A DNA stretch of 6,557 nucleotides from RGIG7213 sp045124505 (GCA_045124505.1 JBGVLZ010000073.1:1-6557); one strand, 5' to 3'; counted from the first letter of the stretch, positions 1 through 6,395 are shown. Notes: generated from the letters alone by a model not told the origin. Made by a program: numbers and translations.

Positions 1-542
1 GCTGTCCAGGAATACCCCTCGTATTCCTCTAATTTATAAAACACACCGACATCTTCGGGAAAGCCGACCGCTTTGAATGTGCCCATATTCTTACCGCTGG
101 AAAAGACATACGCACCCTTCATTTCGGTGTTGATCTTCATGACCGTGCGAGCAACGAACTCCTTTTCATCAAGCTGCATCGAAACGAGCAGGGATTTAAG
201 CGGAGCAACAAAGTATCTCCATATAATCGGCTCATCCGTGATAGCAGGAATGGTGCGTGTAGGAATGATCTCGCTCTTAACAATTTCAAAACGTTCCTTT
301 AAGAATACTTCACATTCCTTGCGTGTTGCACGGGAGTCAAAAAATATATGTAATGCGTAAAATTCCTTATATTCAGGATAAATACCGTAACCGGCGAAAC
401 CGCCGCCAAGTCCGTTGGAACGGTCGTGCATCGGCTTCATAGCATTGGTGATCATCTCGCCGGACATTCTGTTTCCTTCTTTGGAAATAACAGCAGCAAT
501 TGCACATCCGGAGGGGATTCGTACTTGGCCTTCTACTTTCAT
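1..542 (-). CDS. Class II glutamine amidotransferase, archaeal-type glutamate synthase subunit (5' part only)
   Basis: The first 180 codons of a gene that runs off the left edge. The product begins MKVEGQVRIPSGCAIAAVIS and contains HDRSNGLGGGFAGYGIYPEY at about residues 39-58 and KGAYVFSSGKNMG at about 142-154. From recalled family patterns this is the stand-alone glutaminase (GATase II, Ntn-hydrolase) subunit of multi-gene archaeal-type glutamate synthases. It releases ammonia from glutamine for a partner synthase subunit. Cys13, after Ser-Gly, is the likely nucleophile. In this fold the cysteine must be N-terminal, so removal of a 12-residue propeptide is implied (inference). The ATG at 542-540 is preceded by AAAGGA (554-549) with a 6-nt spacer. 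The gene has its own promoter and hairpin leader, separate from the PTS operon. The rest of the gene and any gltB-like partners would lie beyond the left edge. It is not an amidophosphoribosyltransferase, which normally starts with Cys almost directly after Met. Confidence 0.85.
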   Translation of the reverse strand, partial: MKVEGQVRIPSGCAIAAVISKEGNRMSGEMITNAMKPMHDRSNGLGGGFAGYGIYPEYKEFYALHIFFDSRATRKECEVFLKERFEIVKSEIIPTRTIPAITDEPIIWRYFVAPLKSLLVSMQLDEKEFVARTVMKINTEMKGAYVFSSGKNMGTFKAVGFPEDVGVFYKLEEYEGYSWT

Positions 543-566
543 ATCGGTTCCTTTCCTTTCGAGATT

Positions 567-633
567 AAATAAAAAGCAAAGGCGCTCATCTCAATGTAGA
601 GTTTCTTCTACACTGAAATGAACGCCTTTGCTC
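567..633 (-). terminator. Promoter-proximal hairpin with U tract (probable attenuator)
   Basis: In minus-strand RNA, bases 631-607 pair with 600-576 to form a 25-bp stem closed by the hexaloop AGAAAC. The 3' arm ends in GC and is followed by UUUUUAUUU (575-567). All three departures from perfect DNA symmetry are G-U wobbles in minus-strand RNA, but would be A-C mismatches in plus-strand RNA. This indicates that the structure serves the minus strand. Two more pairs (A-U, G-U) can extend the base to 633/574. The hairpin starts only about 4-6 nt after the predicted transcription start and lies before the amidotransferase ribosome binding site, as expected for an intrinsic terminator used as an attenuator. 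A role as a 5' mRNA stabiliser is the alternative. Confidence 0.75.
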
Positions 634-643
634 ATTTGCAAGT

Positions 644-672
644 ATTATACGCCTATAATTTATTTTTGTCAA
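644..672 (-). promoter_or_regulatory. Sigma-A promoter of the amidotransferase gene
   Basis: Reading the minus strand, TTGACA lies at 672-667 and TATAAT at 649-644, separated by exactly 17 bases. Both hexamers are perfect consensus. The start of transcription is expected near 637, which gives a leader of about 95 nt before the ATG at 542. The promoter lies about 75 bases downstream of the ppa stop codon, so the nitrogen gene is transcribed independently of the PTS operon, possibly with some read-through from it. Confidence 0.85.
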
Positions 673-699
673 TATCAAAACAAAATTTTATCGAGTTAG

Positions 700-743
700 G
701 TTAATAATGTCTGTATTTAAAAAGGTGTAATGCAGATATTAAC
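700..743 (-). repeat. Inverted repeat 3' of ppa, weak hairpin without U tract
   Basis: GTTAATA (700-706) plus TCTG (710-713) pair with CAGA (733-736) plus TATTAAC (737-743). This gives 11 AT-rich base pairs with a 3-nt bulge and a 19-nt loop. It starts 3 bases beyond the ppa stop codon, so it could cap or protect the 3' end of the PTS operon transcript. Neither strand shows a run of U after the stem, so it is not a convincing rho-independent terminator. No better terminator is visible between ppa and the next promoter. Confidence 0.35.
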
Positions 744-745
744 GT

Positions 746-1276
746 CTATTTACAGTAACATTCAATATATCTTTCAATACAACTTTCGATGGTCTCCTTT
801 GCCTCATCTACTCCTCTTATGTCATTAATAACTGTGTCTTTGTGCTCCAACGCCTTGTAGACTGAAAAGAAATGCTTCATTTCGTCAAAGATATGTGCCG
901 GAAGCTCCGATATTTCCTTATAGACATTGTATGTGGGGTCGTTAAACGGGATGCAGATGATTTTTTCATCAGCCGCACCGCTGTCCTCCATTGTTATCAT
1001 GCCTATGGGATAGCAATCTGCAATAGAGAGCGGAACCAGAGTTTCTGAGCAGAGAATGAGAACATCCAACGGGTCACCGTCTTCAGCAAAGGTTCTGGGA
1101 ATAAAGCCGTAATTTGCCGGATAATGGGTAGAGGTATAAAGTATTCTATCCATTTTCAGCAACCCCGTTGTCTTATCAAGCTCATACTTGATTTTTGATC
1201 CCTTGGGTATTTCTACGACGGCGGTGAACTTATCTTTTGAAATTGATTTGGGTGAAGCATCATGCCAGATACTCAT
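746..1276 (-). CDS. ppa: Soluble family I inorganic pyrophosphatase
   Basis: A 176-residue cytoplasmic enzyme that hydrolyses pyrophosphate to two phosphates with Mg2+, pulling biosynthetic reactions forward. The family I signature DGDPLDV is at residues 66-72, with Asp66, Asp68 and Asp71 as metal ligands. Also visible are EIPKGSKIKYELDK (22-35, substrate-binding Lys and Glu), YGFIPRTF (56-63), Asp98, Asp103 and Lys105 around the MEDSGAADEK segment, and HFFSVYKALE near 135-144. The length matches bacterial hexameric PPases (about 175 residues). The ATG at 1276 lies inside the end of ptsI, overlapping by 17 nt in another frame. AGAGGT (1290-1285) sits 8 nt upstream as ribosome binding site, so translational coupling to ptsI is likely. 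The N-terminus aligns with known family members, which supports the overlapping start. The Cys-rich tail (IECYCK) is unremarkable. This is the last gene of the operon. Confidence 0.95.
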   Translation of the reverse strand: MSIWHDASPKSISKDKFTAVVEIPKGSKIKYELDKTTGLLKMDRILYTSTHYPANYGFIPRTFAEDGDPLDVLILCSETLVPLSIADCYPIGMITMEDSGAADEKIICIPFNDPTYNVYKEISELPAHIFDEMKHFFSVYKALEHKDTVINDIRGVDEAKETIESCIERYIECYCK

Positions 1277-2936
1277 TTATCGTTACCTCTGATAATTTTT
1301 TATCGGAAAGATCGATCTTTCTCACGGTATCTCTCAGTTTTAGAACAAAGGAGGGCGAAACCGAAAGCTCATCAATACCCATTCGCAGAAACGTCTCAGT
1401 AAGGGATGTATCGGCCGCCAATTCACCGCAAATACCTATCCATGCACCGACTTTATGGGCGTTTTTGGCGGAAAGCTCGATAAGGTGTAGCACTGCCTCA
1501 TGATGCGGATCACAAAACTGCTCCAAATGAGGGTTTTGCCTGTCACATGCAAGAGTATATTGAACAAGATCATTGGTGCCCACACTGAAAAAGTCTACCA
1601 TCTCAGCCAGCTTATCGCTGATCAATGCAGCAGCCGGAGTTTCGATCATAATGCCTATTTCAATATCGTTGCTGAATTTGATGTCGGCCTCGCGCAGCTC
1701 GGATCTCACTTGATCGCATATGTCAAGTATACTTTGAAGCTCCGAAGTGCTGGTTATCATCGGAAACATGATTCCCAGCCTGCCGAAAACCGATGCGCGA
1801 AACAGGGCACGCAGTTGGGTCTTAAAGATATCGGGTCTGGTTAGACAGATACGAATGGCTCTGAGTCCCAAGGCTGGGTTTTCTTCTTCGTCTAAGTTAA
1901 AATAGCCAACCTTTTTATCCGCGCCGATATCGAGGGTGCGGATTATGACCTTTTTGCCCGACATGCTGACGAGCACCTTTTTGTAGGCTTCAAACTGCTG
2001 CTGTTCAGTAGGATAGTCGGTACCCTCAAGATAGAGAAATTCGCTGCGAAAAAGCCCAATGCCGCCGGCGTCGTTAGCAAGCACCGCGCCAATATCGGCT
2101 GTGCCACCGATATTGGCATAAATTTTGATCTCTGTGCCGTCAAGGGTGATGTTTTCCTTGCCTTTGAGCTTTTTTAATAGCTCTTTCTTTTCAAGGCTTT
2201 CCTTTTTCTTGCGTTCAATATGCGCCAGCGTTTCTTCGTCTGGATCGATAAAAACTTCTCCGGAATATCCGTCAACAGCGATCAGATCGCCTTCCCTGAT
2301 GGATGTCAAAAACTCTTGGCCTACGCCGATAACAGCGGGGATGTTCATAGTTCTCGCAAGAATGGCGGTGTGAGAATTTGAAGAACCAAAGGCGGTTACA
2401 AAGCCGAGAATCTTTTCTTTGTCAAGCAATACTGTCTCGCTGGGAGTAAGGTCGTCACTGCATATGACCGAAGGCTCGTCGGATGATACCGATTCCTCGC
2501 CGCCTGTGGTCATACAGGCGATTAAACGATCTGAGATATCCTTAACATCGGTGGCTCTTGCCTGCATATAAGAGTCGTCCATAGCCGCAAACATCGAAGA
2601 GAAATTGTCGGCGGTCATGTGTACCGCATATTCGGCGTTGACCGATTGAGTCTCAATGATATGGCGTATGGACTCGTTATAATCGTCATCCTCAAGCATC
2701 ATCATGTGTATCTCAAATATCTGCGCGTTTGTTTCGCCGACCTCTCTTAGGGCTTTTTCATAGATAAGAGAAAGCTCCTCCGCTGCTTTGGCTTTTGCAG
2801 CTTCCACACGGGCGAATTCCGCTTCTATATCAACGATACCGGTGCGGCGAATCTTGGTATTCTTCTTTTTGAAAACAACAGAAGCCTTGCCCACAGCAAT
2901 TGCACCGTATACACCTTTTCCTGTAAATTTCAACAT
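1260..2936 (-). CDS. ptsI: Phosphoenolpyruvate-protein phosphotransferase (PTS Enzyme I)
   Basis: 558 residues, slightly shorter than the usual 570-575. Enzyme I is the cytoplasmic first step of the PTS. It takes phosphate from PEP onto a histidine and passes it to HPr. The N-terminal HPr-binding and phosphohistidine half includes the active-site motif SSNSHTAILAR, with His189 at the same number as in E. coli. The C-terminal PEP-binding barrel (about 260-540) shows GIGLFRSEFLYLE (Arg297), IIRTLDIGADKK (Arg333), GIMIETPAA (Glu432), FSVGTNDLVQYTLACDR (Asn455) and the catalytic cysteine in GICGELAAD (Cys503). All key residues are present, so it should be active. The ATG at 2936 has a strong AGGAGG (2949-2944) 7 nt upstream. 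The gene begins 21 nt after the ptsH stop and its TGA overlaps the start of ppa. PEP synthase and PPDK share the barrel but are much longer. Confidence 0.97.
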   Translation of the reverse strand: MLKFTGKGVYGAIAVGKASVVFKKKNTKIRRTGIVDIEAEFARVEAAKAKAAEELSLIYEKALREVGETNAQIFEIHMMMLEDDDYNESIRHIIETQSVNAEYAVHMTADNFSSMFAAMDDSYMQARATDVKDISDRLIACMTTGGEESVSSDEPSVICSDDLTPSETVLLDKEKILGFVTAFGSSNSHTAILARTMNIPAVIGVGQEFLTSIREGDLIAVDGYSGEVFIDPDEETLAHIERKKKESLEKKELLKKLKGKENITLDGTEIKIYANIGGTADIGAVLANDAGGIGLFRSEFLYLEGTDYPTEQQQFEAYKKVLVSMSGKKVIIRTLDIGADKKVGYFNLDEEENPALGLRAIRICLTRPDIFKTQLRALFRASVFGRLGIMFPMITSTSELQSILDICDQVRSELREADIKFSNDIEIGIMIETPAAALISDKLAEMVDFFSVGTNDLVQYTLACDRQNPHLEQFCDPHHEAVLHLIELSAKNAHKVGAWIGICGELAADTSLTETFLRMGIDELSVSPSFVLKLRDTVRKIDLSDKKLSEVTINEYLA

Positions 2937-2957
2937 ATCGCCGCCTCCTCTCTCAGC

Positions 2958-3215
2958 TTAAAGATTTGTGGAAAAAAAGTCCTGCAATGCGTCGGCTGCC
3001 ACTTCCTCATCCTCACCGGTAACGGTGACGGTGACGGTATCACCGCATTTTATACCCATGCCCATAAGCATCATCAGTTTGGTGGCGTTTACGGTCTTTC
3101 CATCTTTTTCTATGATGATCTCGCTCTGAAATCCCTTTGCCGTCTTAGCTAGCATACCCGCAGGCCTTGCGTGAATGCCGACTTCGTCTGTAATTGTATA
3201 ATTGAATTGTTTCAT
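2958..3215 (-). CDS. ptsH: Phosphocarrier protein HPr, lacking the regulatory Ser46
   Basis: An 85-residue cytoplasmic carrier that moves phosphate from Enzyme I to the IIA domain of sugar permeases. The active-site motif GIHARPAG places His15 and Arg17 at canonical positions. A gap-free alignment by eye with Bacillus HPr runs through GKTVN (39-43). The next residues are ATKLMMLMGMGI, so position 46 is Lys instead of the Ser that HPr kinase/phosphorylase modifies in most Firmicutes. This HPr should therefore carry phosphate in sugar transport but should not form P-Ser-HPr, the CcpA co-repressor. I recall similar sequences in Oscillospirales HPr proteins. The ATG at 3215 is preceded by AAGGGG (3230-3225) at 9 nt. 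The gene lies 20 nt after ptsG and 21 nt before ptsI, so it is co-transcribed with both. Confidence 0.96.
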   Translation of the reverse strand: MKQFNYTITDEVGIHARPAGMLAKTAKGFQSEIIIEKDGKTVNATKLMMLMGMGIKCGDTVTVTVTGEDEEVAADALQDFFSTNL

Positions 3216-3235
3216 AATGTACAGCCCCTTTGATT

Positions 3236-5365
3236 TTATTTAATTTCAAGTATTTTATCGCCCTTGGATATTTCGCCCTGGGAAACAGCTTCAACCGAGG
3301 TGTAATCGTCGGTGTTGCATATAACCATAGGAGTGGTCACCTTGTAGCCTTCGCTTTTAATTCCCTCAAGGTCAAAAGAAATGAGCAGATCGCCCTTTTT
3401 GACCTCGCAATCATCTTTTACATGGGCTTCAAAATATTTCCCGCCTAATTTTACGGTGTCTATGCCTATATGCAGAAGTATTTCACAGCCCTCTTTGGAT
3501 ACGATGTTGACGGCGTGATTGGTATCAAAAACCATATCCACCTTGCCGTCGCAGGGAGAATAAAGCTTTCCTTCTATCGGCTCAACGGCGATACCTTTTC
3601 CCAGAACCTCAGAGGAAAATGCCTCGTCTTCAACATCTTCCAAATTAACAACGGTGCCGTTCATATGCGCCGCTAGCTCAAATGAAGCTGTCGCGTCTTT
3701 TTGAGTTTCGGGATTTTCTTCTTTTAATAGGGTGTTATCGGGTTCGAATTTGAATGGCTCGTCTGATTTCGGAGAATCCAAAAAGTCTTCAAGATCGGAT
3801 TTAACTACCGACACCTGTGGTCCGTAAATTATTTGTACGCCCTGACCCTTGTGAATAATACCCGAAGCACCGCTTTGCTTTAAAAGTGCATCGTTTACGA
3901 GAGCAGGATCGCTGACGGATATTCTCAGTCTGGTTGCACAGCAATCTAAATCAACAAGATTAGCTTTACCTCCCAGCCCCGCCAGTATTAAGGCGCTCAC
4001 CGTGTCTGAGGTGCATTTGTCGGCGGCCTTTAACGCCTCATTTCGAAGATTTAGATCCTTGCGCGTAAATAATTTTGTCTCTTCGTCATCGGCTTCCCTG
4101 CCGGGAGTCTTGTATTTAAACTTAGTGATCATAAAGAAGAAAACAAGGTAATAAACTACGGCATAAATAAGGCCGATTATCACTATCCATATCCAATTGG
4201 TTTTAGCATTACCTTGCAAAATTCCGAACAATGTAAGATCTATTGCACCGCCTGAGAAGGTCATGCCTACGCCCACATTGAAAATATGCATAAGCATATA
4301 TGAGAGACCGGCAAGAATACAGTGCACTACATACATAGCGGGGGCCACAAATAGGAAGGTGAACTCTAACGGCTCAGTAATGCCGGTAAGCATGGCGGTA
4401 AGAGCCGCCGAAAGCAGAAGACCGCCGACCACCTTTTTCTTTTCGGGGCGAGCCGCTTTATACATAGCAAGGGCCGCCGCGGGCAGACCGAATATCATAA
4501 AGGGGAATTTGCCCGACATAAATCTTGTAGCAGATACAGAGAAATGCACGGTGGAGTTAGAGGCGAGCTCTGCAAAGAAAATGTTTTGCGCGCCGGTAAC
4601 GGTGACGCCGTCTATCAACAATGCGCCGCCAAGCTCGGTTTGCCAGAAGGGCATATAAAAAACATGGTGAAGGCCAAAGGGAATAAGAGCGCGTTCGATC
4701 ACACCGTATATCCAGGTTCCGGCATAGCCTGATTCAAGCACAAGCTGGCCCAGCGCGGCGATACCGCTTTGAATCAAAGGCCACACGAAAAACATCACAA
4801 CGCCCACGATCAGATAAACGATGCTGCACACGATGGGCACGAATCTTGTGCCGCCGAAAAAGGATAATACCTGTGGCAGTTGTATCTTGTAGAATCGGTT
4901 ATGTAGTGCCGCTACACCGAGTCCCACAATAATTCCGCCGAAAACACCCATCTGGAGCGTGGTAATGCCCAACACAGATGTAGTGGTATTTGTGGCCATT
5001 GCGTCTACACCGCCTTTGGCGGAAATAAGCGTGCTTATAGCCGTGTTCATAATAAGATAAGAAATAGCACCAGACAGCGCTGCTACCTCTTTTTCCTTTT
5101 TTGCCATACCGATGGCAACGCCCATAGCAAACAGTAGCGCAAGATTATCAAATACAATGCTGCCGGTTTTGCTCATGATATCAAGAAGGGTAAATAAAAC
5201 TCCGCCTTCCTTGATGACGTTGGTAAGATGGTACGCTTCAAGAGTGGTTGGGTTTGTAAAAGAACTTCCGATCCCGAGTAGCAAGCCCGCAATGGGGAGC
5301 AAAGCGATCGGGAGCATAAAAGATCGTCCGACTCGTTGTAAAACCCCGAAAATTTTGTCTTTCAC
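3236..5365 (-). CDS. ptsG: PTS glucose-family permease EIICBA
   Basis: 709-residue fused membrane permease that imports and phosphorylates sugar. Domain order is IIC, IIB, IIA. IIC (about 10-415) has many hydrophobic segments, GLHHVFYMPFWQTELGG (231-247) and the substrate-site motif GITEPLEF (328-335). IIB (about 445-530) has DCCATRLR, with Cys476 as the phosphocysteine. After an acidic linker (about 531-578), IIA (about 580-709) has EGKLYSPCDGKV, His617 in TNHAV and the phosphorylated His632 in LLHIGIDTV. All relay residues are intact. Glucose is the likely substrate from the motifs and the glcT-ptsG-ptsH-ptsI context, but N-acetylglucosamine, glucosamine or a maltose-type sugar cannot be excluded. 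The start is GTG at 5365-5363, supported by GGAGGA (5378-5373) at 7 nt; the next residues match the family N-terminus. An 84-nt gap with a hairpin separates it from glcT. No promoter is seen there, so expression should come from the RAT-controlled promoter upstream of glcT. Confidence 0.95.
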   Translation of the reverse strand: MKDKIFGVLQRVGRSFMLPIALLPIAGLLLGIGSSFTNPTTLEAYHLTNVIKEGGVLFTLLDIMSKTGSIVFDNLALLFAMGVAIGMAKKEKEVAALSGAISYLIMNTAISTLISAKGGVDAMATNTTTSVLGITTLQMGVFGGIIVGLGVAALHNRFYKIQLPQVLSFFGGTRFVPIVCSIVYLIVGVVMFFVWPLIQSGIAALGQLVLESGYAGTWIYGVIERALIPFGLHHVFYMPFWQTELGGALLIDGVTVTGAQNIFFAELASNSTVHFSVSATRFMSGKFPFMIFGLPAAALAMYKAARPEKKKVVGGLLLSAALTAMLTGITEPLEFTFLFVAPAMYVVHCILAGLSYMLMHIFNVGVGMTFSGGAIDLTLFGILQGNAKTNWIWIVIIGLIYAVVYYLVFFFMITKFKYKTPGREADDEETKLFTRKDLNLRNEALKAADKCTSDTVSALILAGLGGKANLVDLDCCATRLRISVSDPALVNDALLKQSGASGIIHKGQGVQIIYGPQVSVVKSDLEDFLDSPKSDEPFKFEPDNTLLKEENPETQKDATASFELAAHMNGTVVNLEDVEDEAFSSEVLGKGIAVEPIEGKLYSPCDGKVDMVFDTNHAVNIVSKEGCEILLHIGIDTVKLGGKYFEAHVKDDCEVKKGDLLISFDLEGIKSEGYKVTTPMVICNTDDYTSVEAVSQGEISKGDKILEIK

Positions 5366-5394
5366 AATCGTTTCCTCCGTTTTATTTTTTTGTT

Positions 5395-5433
5395 CAGCAT
5401 CGTTATGATCGGCGCCTGATCATGTCGATACTG
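5395..5433 (-). other. Two-tier hairpin in the glcT-ptsG gap
   Basis: In minus-strand RNA, CAGUAUCG (5433-5426) pairs with CGAUGCUG (5402-5395), including one U-G wobble. After a 2x2 internal loop (AC/AA), AUGAUC (5423-5418) pairs with GAUCAU (5410-5405) around the 7-nt loop AGGCGCC. The structure is followed by an A-rich stretch and then the ptsG ribosome binding site, with no U tract, so it is not an intrinsic terminator. It does not match the RAT sequence. It could protect or define the 5' end of a processed ptsG mRNA, or the dyad could be a DNA operator. Function is not known. Confidence 0.6.
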
Positions 5434-5449
5434 CAATCAATATGAAAAA

Positions 5450-6292
5450 TCAGTTTACCGAACTGACTTTTTTAAGGTGGATAGTGAGGGTCAAAAGCTC
5501 GTCCTCGGAAATATTTTTCTGATAAGTTTTTAAAATGTACTCCATAATGCATAATGCACACTTATAATGTTTGTTACACGTTTTTTTAATCATTGAAGCG
5601 AAAGCATCATCTTCGCTTAACGCCTCGGGTAAGGGTTTGTTTTCAAAAAGACGTCCTGCCAGATATTTTAAGTGTGTAAGAAATCTCTCATAGCAGGGAT
5701 TGGTCCTATCAAAGCTTTTCTTATAATAATGTTCGGATATTTCAATGCATCCGTTTATCATTTTTGTGATACCATATACATTGCCGATGTTTGTATCTAA
5801 ACGTGCATTTATTATATGCATTGCAATAAAGCCGGCTTCATCTTTTGACATTCTAATGCCTAATTTTTTATCCATTTGTTCTATACAATATTCGCCCAAC
5901 CGCAGCTCCTTAGGAAAGCATTGGGCTATGGAGTCAAGCAGCGGGTTGGTAAATTCCATTCCGTTTTGCTTTCTTTCGATCGCAAAGGCGATATGGTCGC
6001 TTAATGTGACAAGCAAAGATTCCTTAAGTTTTTCACTGTAAGCGGCATTTATATATTCAACAATATCAACGGTGAATGTTAAATATTCTTCAGGTATTTC
6101 TCTAAGAAGGGCGATCATTTTCTTTTGAATAGAGTGGTCGGTGATAAGATAGGTCTTTTGAATCAAGGATTCATCTACATCGTCGCCGTATTTTTTTCCG
6201 AAACCGATGCCTCTCCCAGAAACAATCTGTTCTTTTCCGTGCTCGTCCAAAACACAAAGATTATTATTGTTGATGGCTTTTATAACTTTCAT
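5450..6292 (-). CDS. glcT: BglG/LicT-family transcriptional antiterminator, GlcT-like
   Basis: 280-residue RNA-binding regulator that stabilises a RAT hairpin in nascent mRNA, so that the overlapping terminator cannot form. The N-terminal co-antiterminator domain (1 to about 56) shows MKVIKAINNN, an NNLCVLDEHGKEQIVSG stretch and GRGIGFGKK. Two PTS regulation domains follow (about 65-170 and 171-280). The four conserved PRD histidines are present: His100 (SDHIAFAIE), His159 (GFIAMHIINARL), His207 (RFLTHLKYLAGRL) and His272 (LTIHLKKV). The first three have the same numbers as in LicT. Phosphorylation of these sites by HPr or the EII is the known control of this family. The symbol follows the position before ptsG-ptsH-ptsI, as in Bacillus; sequence alone cannot separate GlcT from LicT. 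The ATG at 6292 gives the canonical family N-terminus, with GGGAGA about 7 nt upstream. Its own leader carries a RAT and terminator, so it should autoregulate. Confidence 0.93.
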   Translation of the reverse strand: MKVIKAINNNNLCVLDEHGKEQIVSGRGIGFGKKYGDDVDESLIQKTYLITDHSIQKKMIALLREIPEEYLTFTVDIVEYINAAYSEKLKESLLVTLSDHIAFAIERKQNGMEFTNPLLDSIAQCFPKELRLGEYCIEQMDKKLGIRMSKDEAGFIAMHIINARLDTNIGNVYGITKMINGCIEISEHYYKKSFDRTNPCYERFLTHLKYLAGRLFENKPLPEALSEDDAFASMIKKTCNKHYKCALCIMEYILKTYQKNISEDELLTLTIHLKKVSSVN

Positions 6293-6310
6293 ATTTGTCT
6301 CCCAATCCTG

Positions 6311-6372
6311 AAAATAAAAAAGCCAACCTTAAGCACCCGTTCCGAAAGATATACAGAGGTGCAAAAAGTTGG
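6311..6372 (-). terminator. RAT-controlled leader terminator upstream of glcT
   Basis: In minus-strand RNA, CCAAC (6372-6368) pairs with GUUGG (6327-6323). The helix continues through a short U-G/U-A/U-A stretch and a U-rich internal loop into GCACC pairing with GGUGC, with a loop of about 21 nt. The stem is followed by CUUUUUUAUUUU (6322-6311), a clear termination signal located before the glcT start codon. Its first two bases (6372-6371) are also the last two of the RAT, so the two structures are mutually exclusive. Confidence 0.88.
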
Positions 6373-6395
6373 TTATGCCCATACGGTAACACTCC
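6371..6395 (-). promoter_or_regulatory. Ribonucleic antiterminator (RAT) for a LicT/GlcT-type protein
   Basis: Minus-strand RNA begins GGAGUGUUACC and ends GGGCAUAACC. This matches the conserved RAT halves GG..UGUUAC and GGCA..ACC of the BglG/SacY/LicT/GlcT family. It can fold as GG/CC, internal loop, UG/CA, a second asymmetric loop (UUA opposite G), then CC/GG around a GUAU loop. That is the two-internal-loop layout that co-antiterminator domains recognise. At 25 nt it is about 4-5 nt shorter than typical RATs because of a short apical stem. The GlcT-like protein encoded next is the obvious ligand. Confidence 0.88.

Noticed and set aside
576..631. ANTAR-type dual-hairpin target
   Set aside because: Only one hairpin is present and its hexaloop AGAAAC has A at position 1 but not G at position 4, so it does not meet the known ANTAR RNA rule; kept only as a possible variant.
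576..631. Insertion-sequence ends or a MITE-like inverted repeat
   Set aside because: No flanking duplication or transposase remnant; the asymmetries are all G-U in one strand and a U tract follows, which fits an RNA hairpin.
1943..2143. 66-codon minus-strand frame within ptsI
   Set aside because: It is in another frame of the Enzyme I gene and has no recognisable features of its own.
4197..4658. A 153-codon plus-strand reading frame inside ptsG, and other plus-strand frames throughout
   Set aside because: They lie opposite well-conserved genes, show no family motifs and no ribosome binding pattern, and are antisense shadows of the minus-strand genes.
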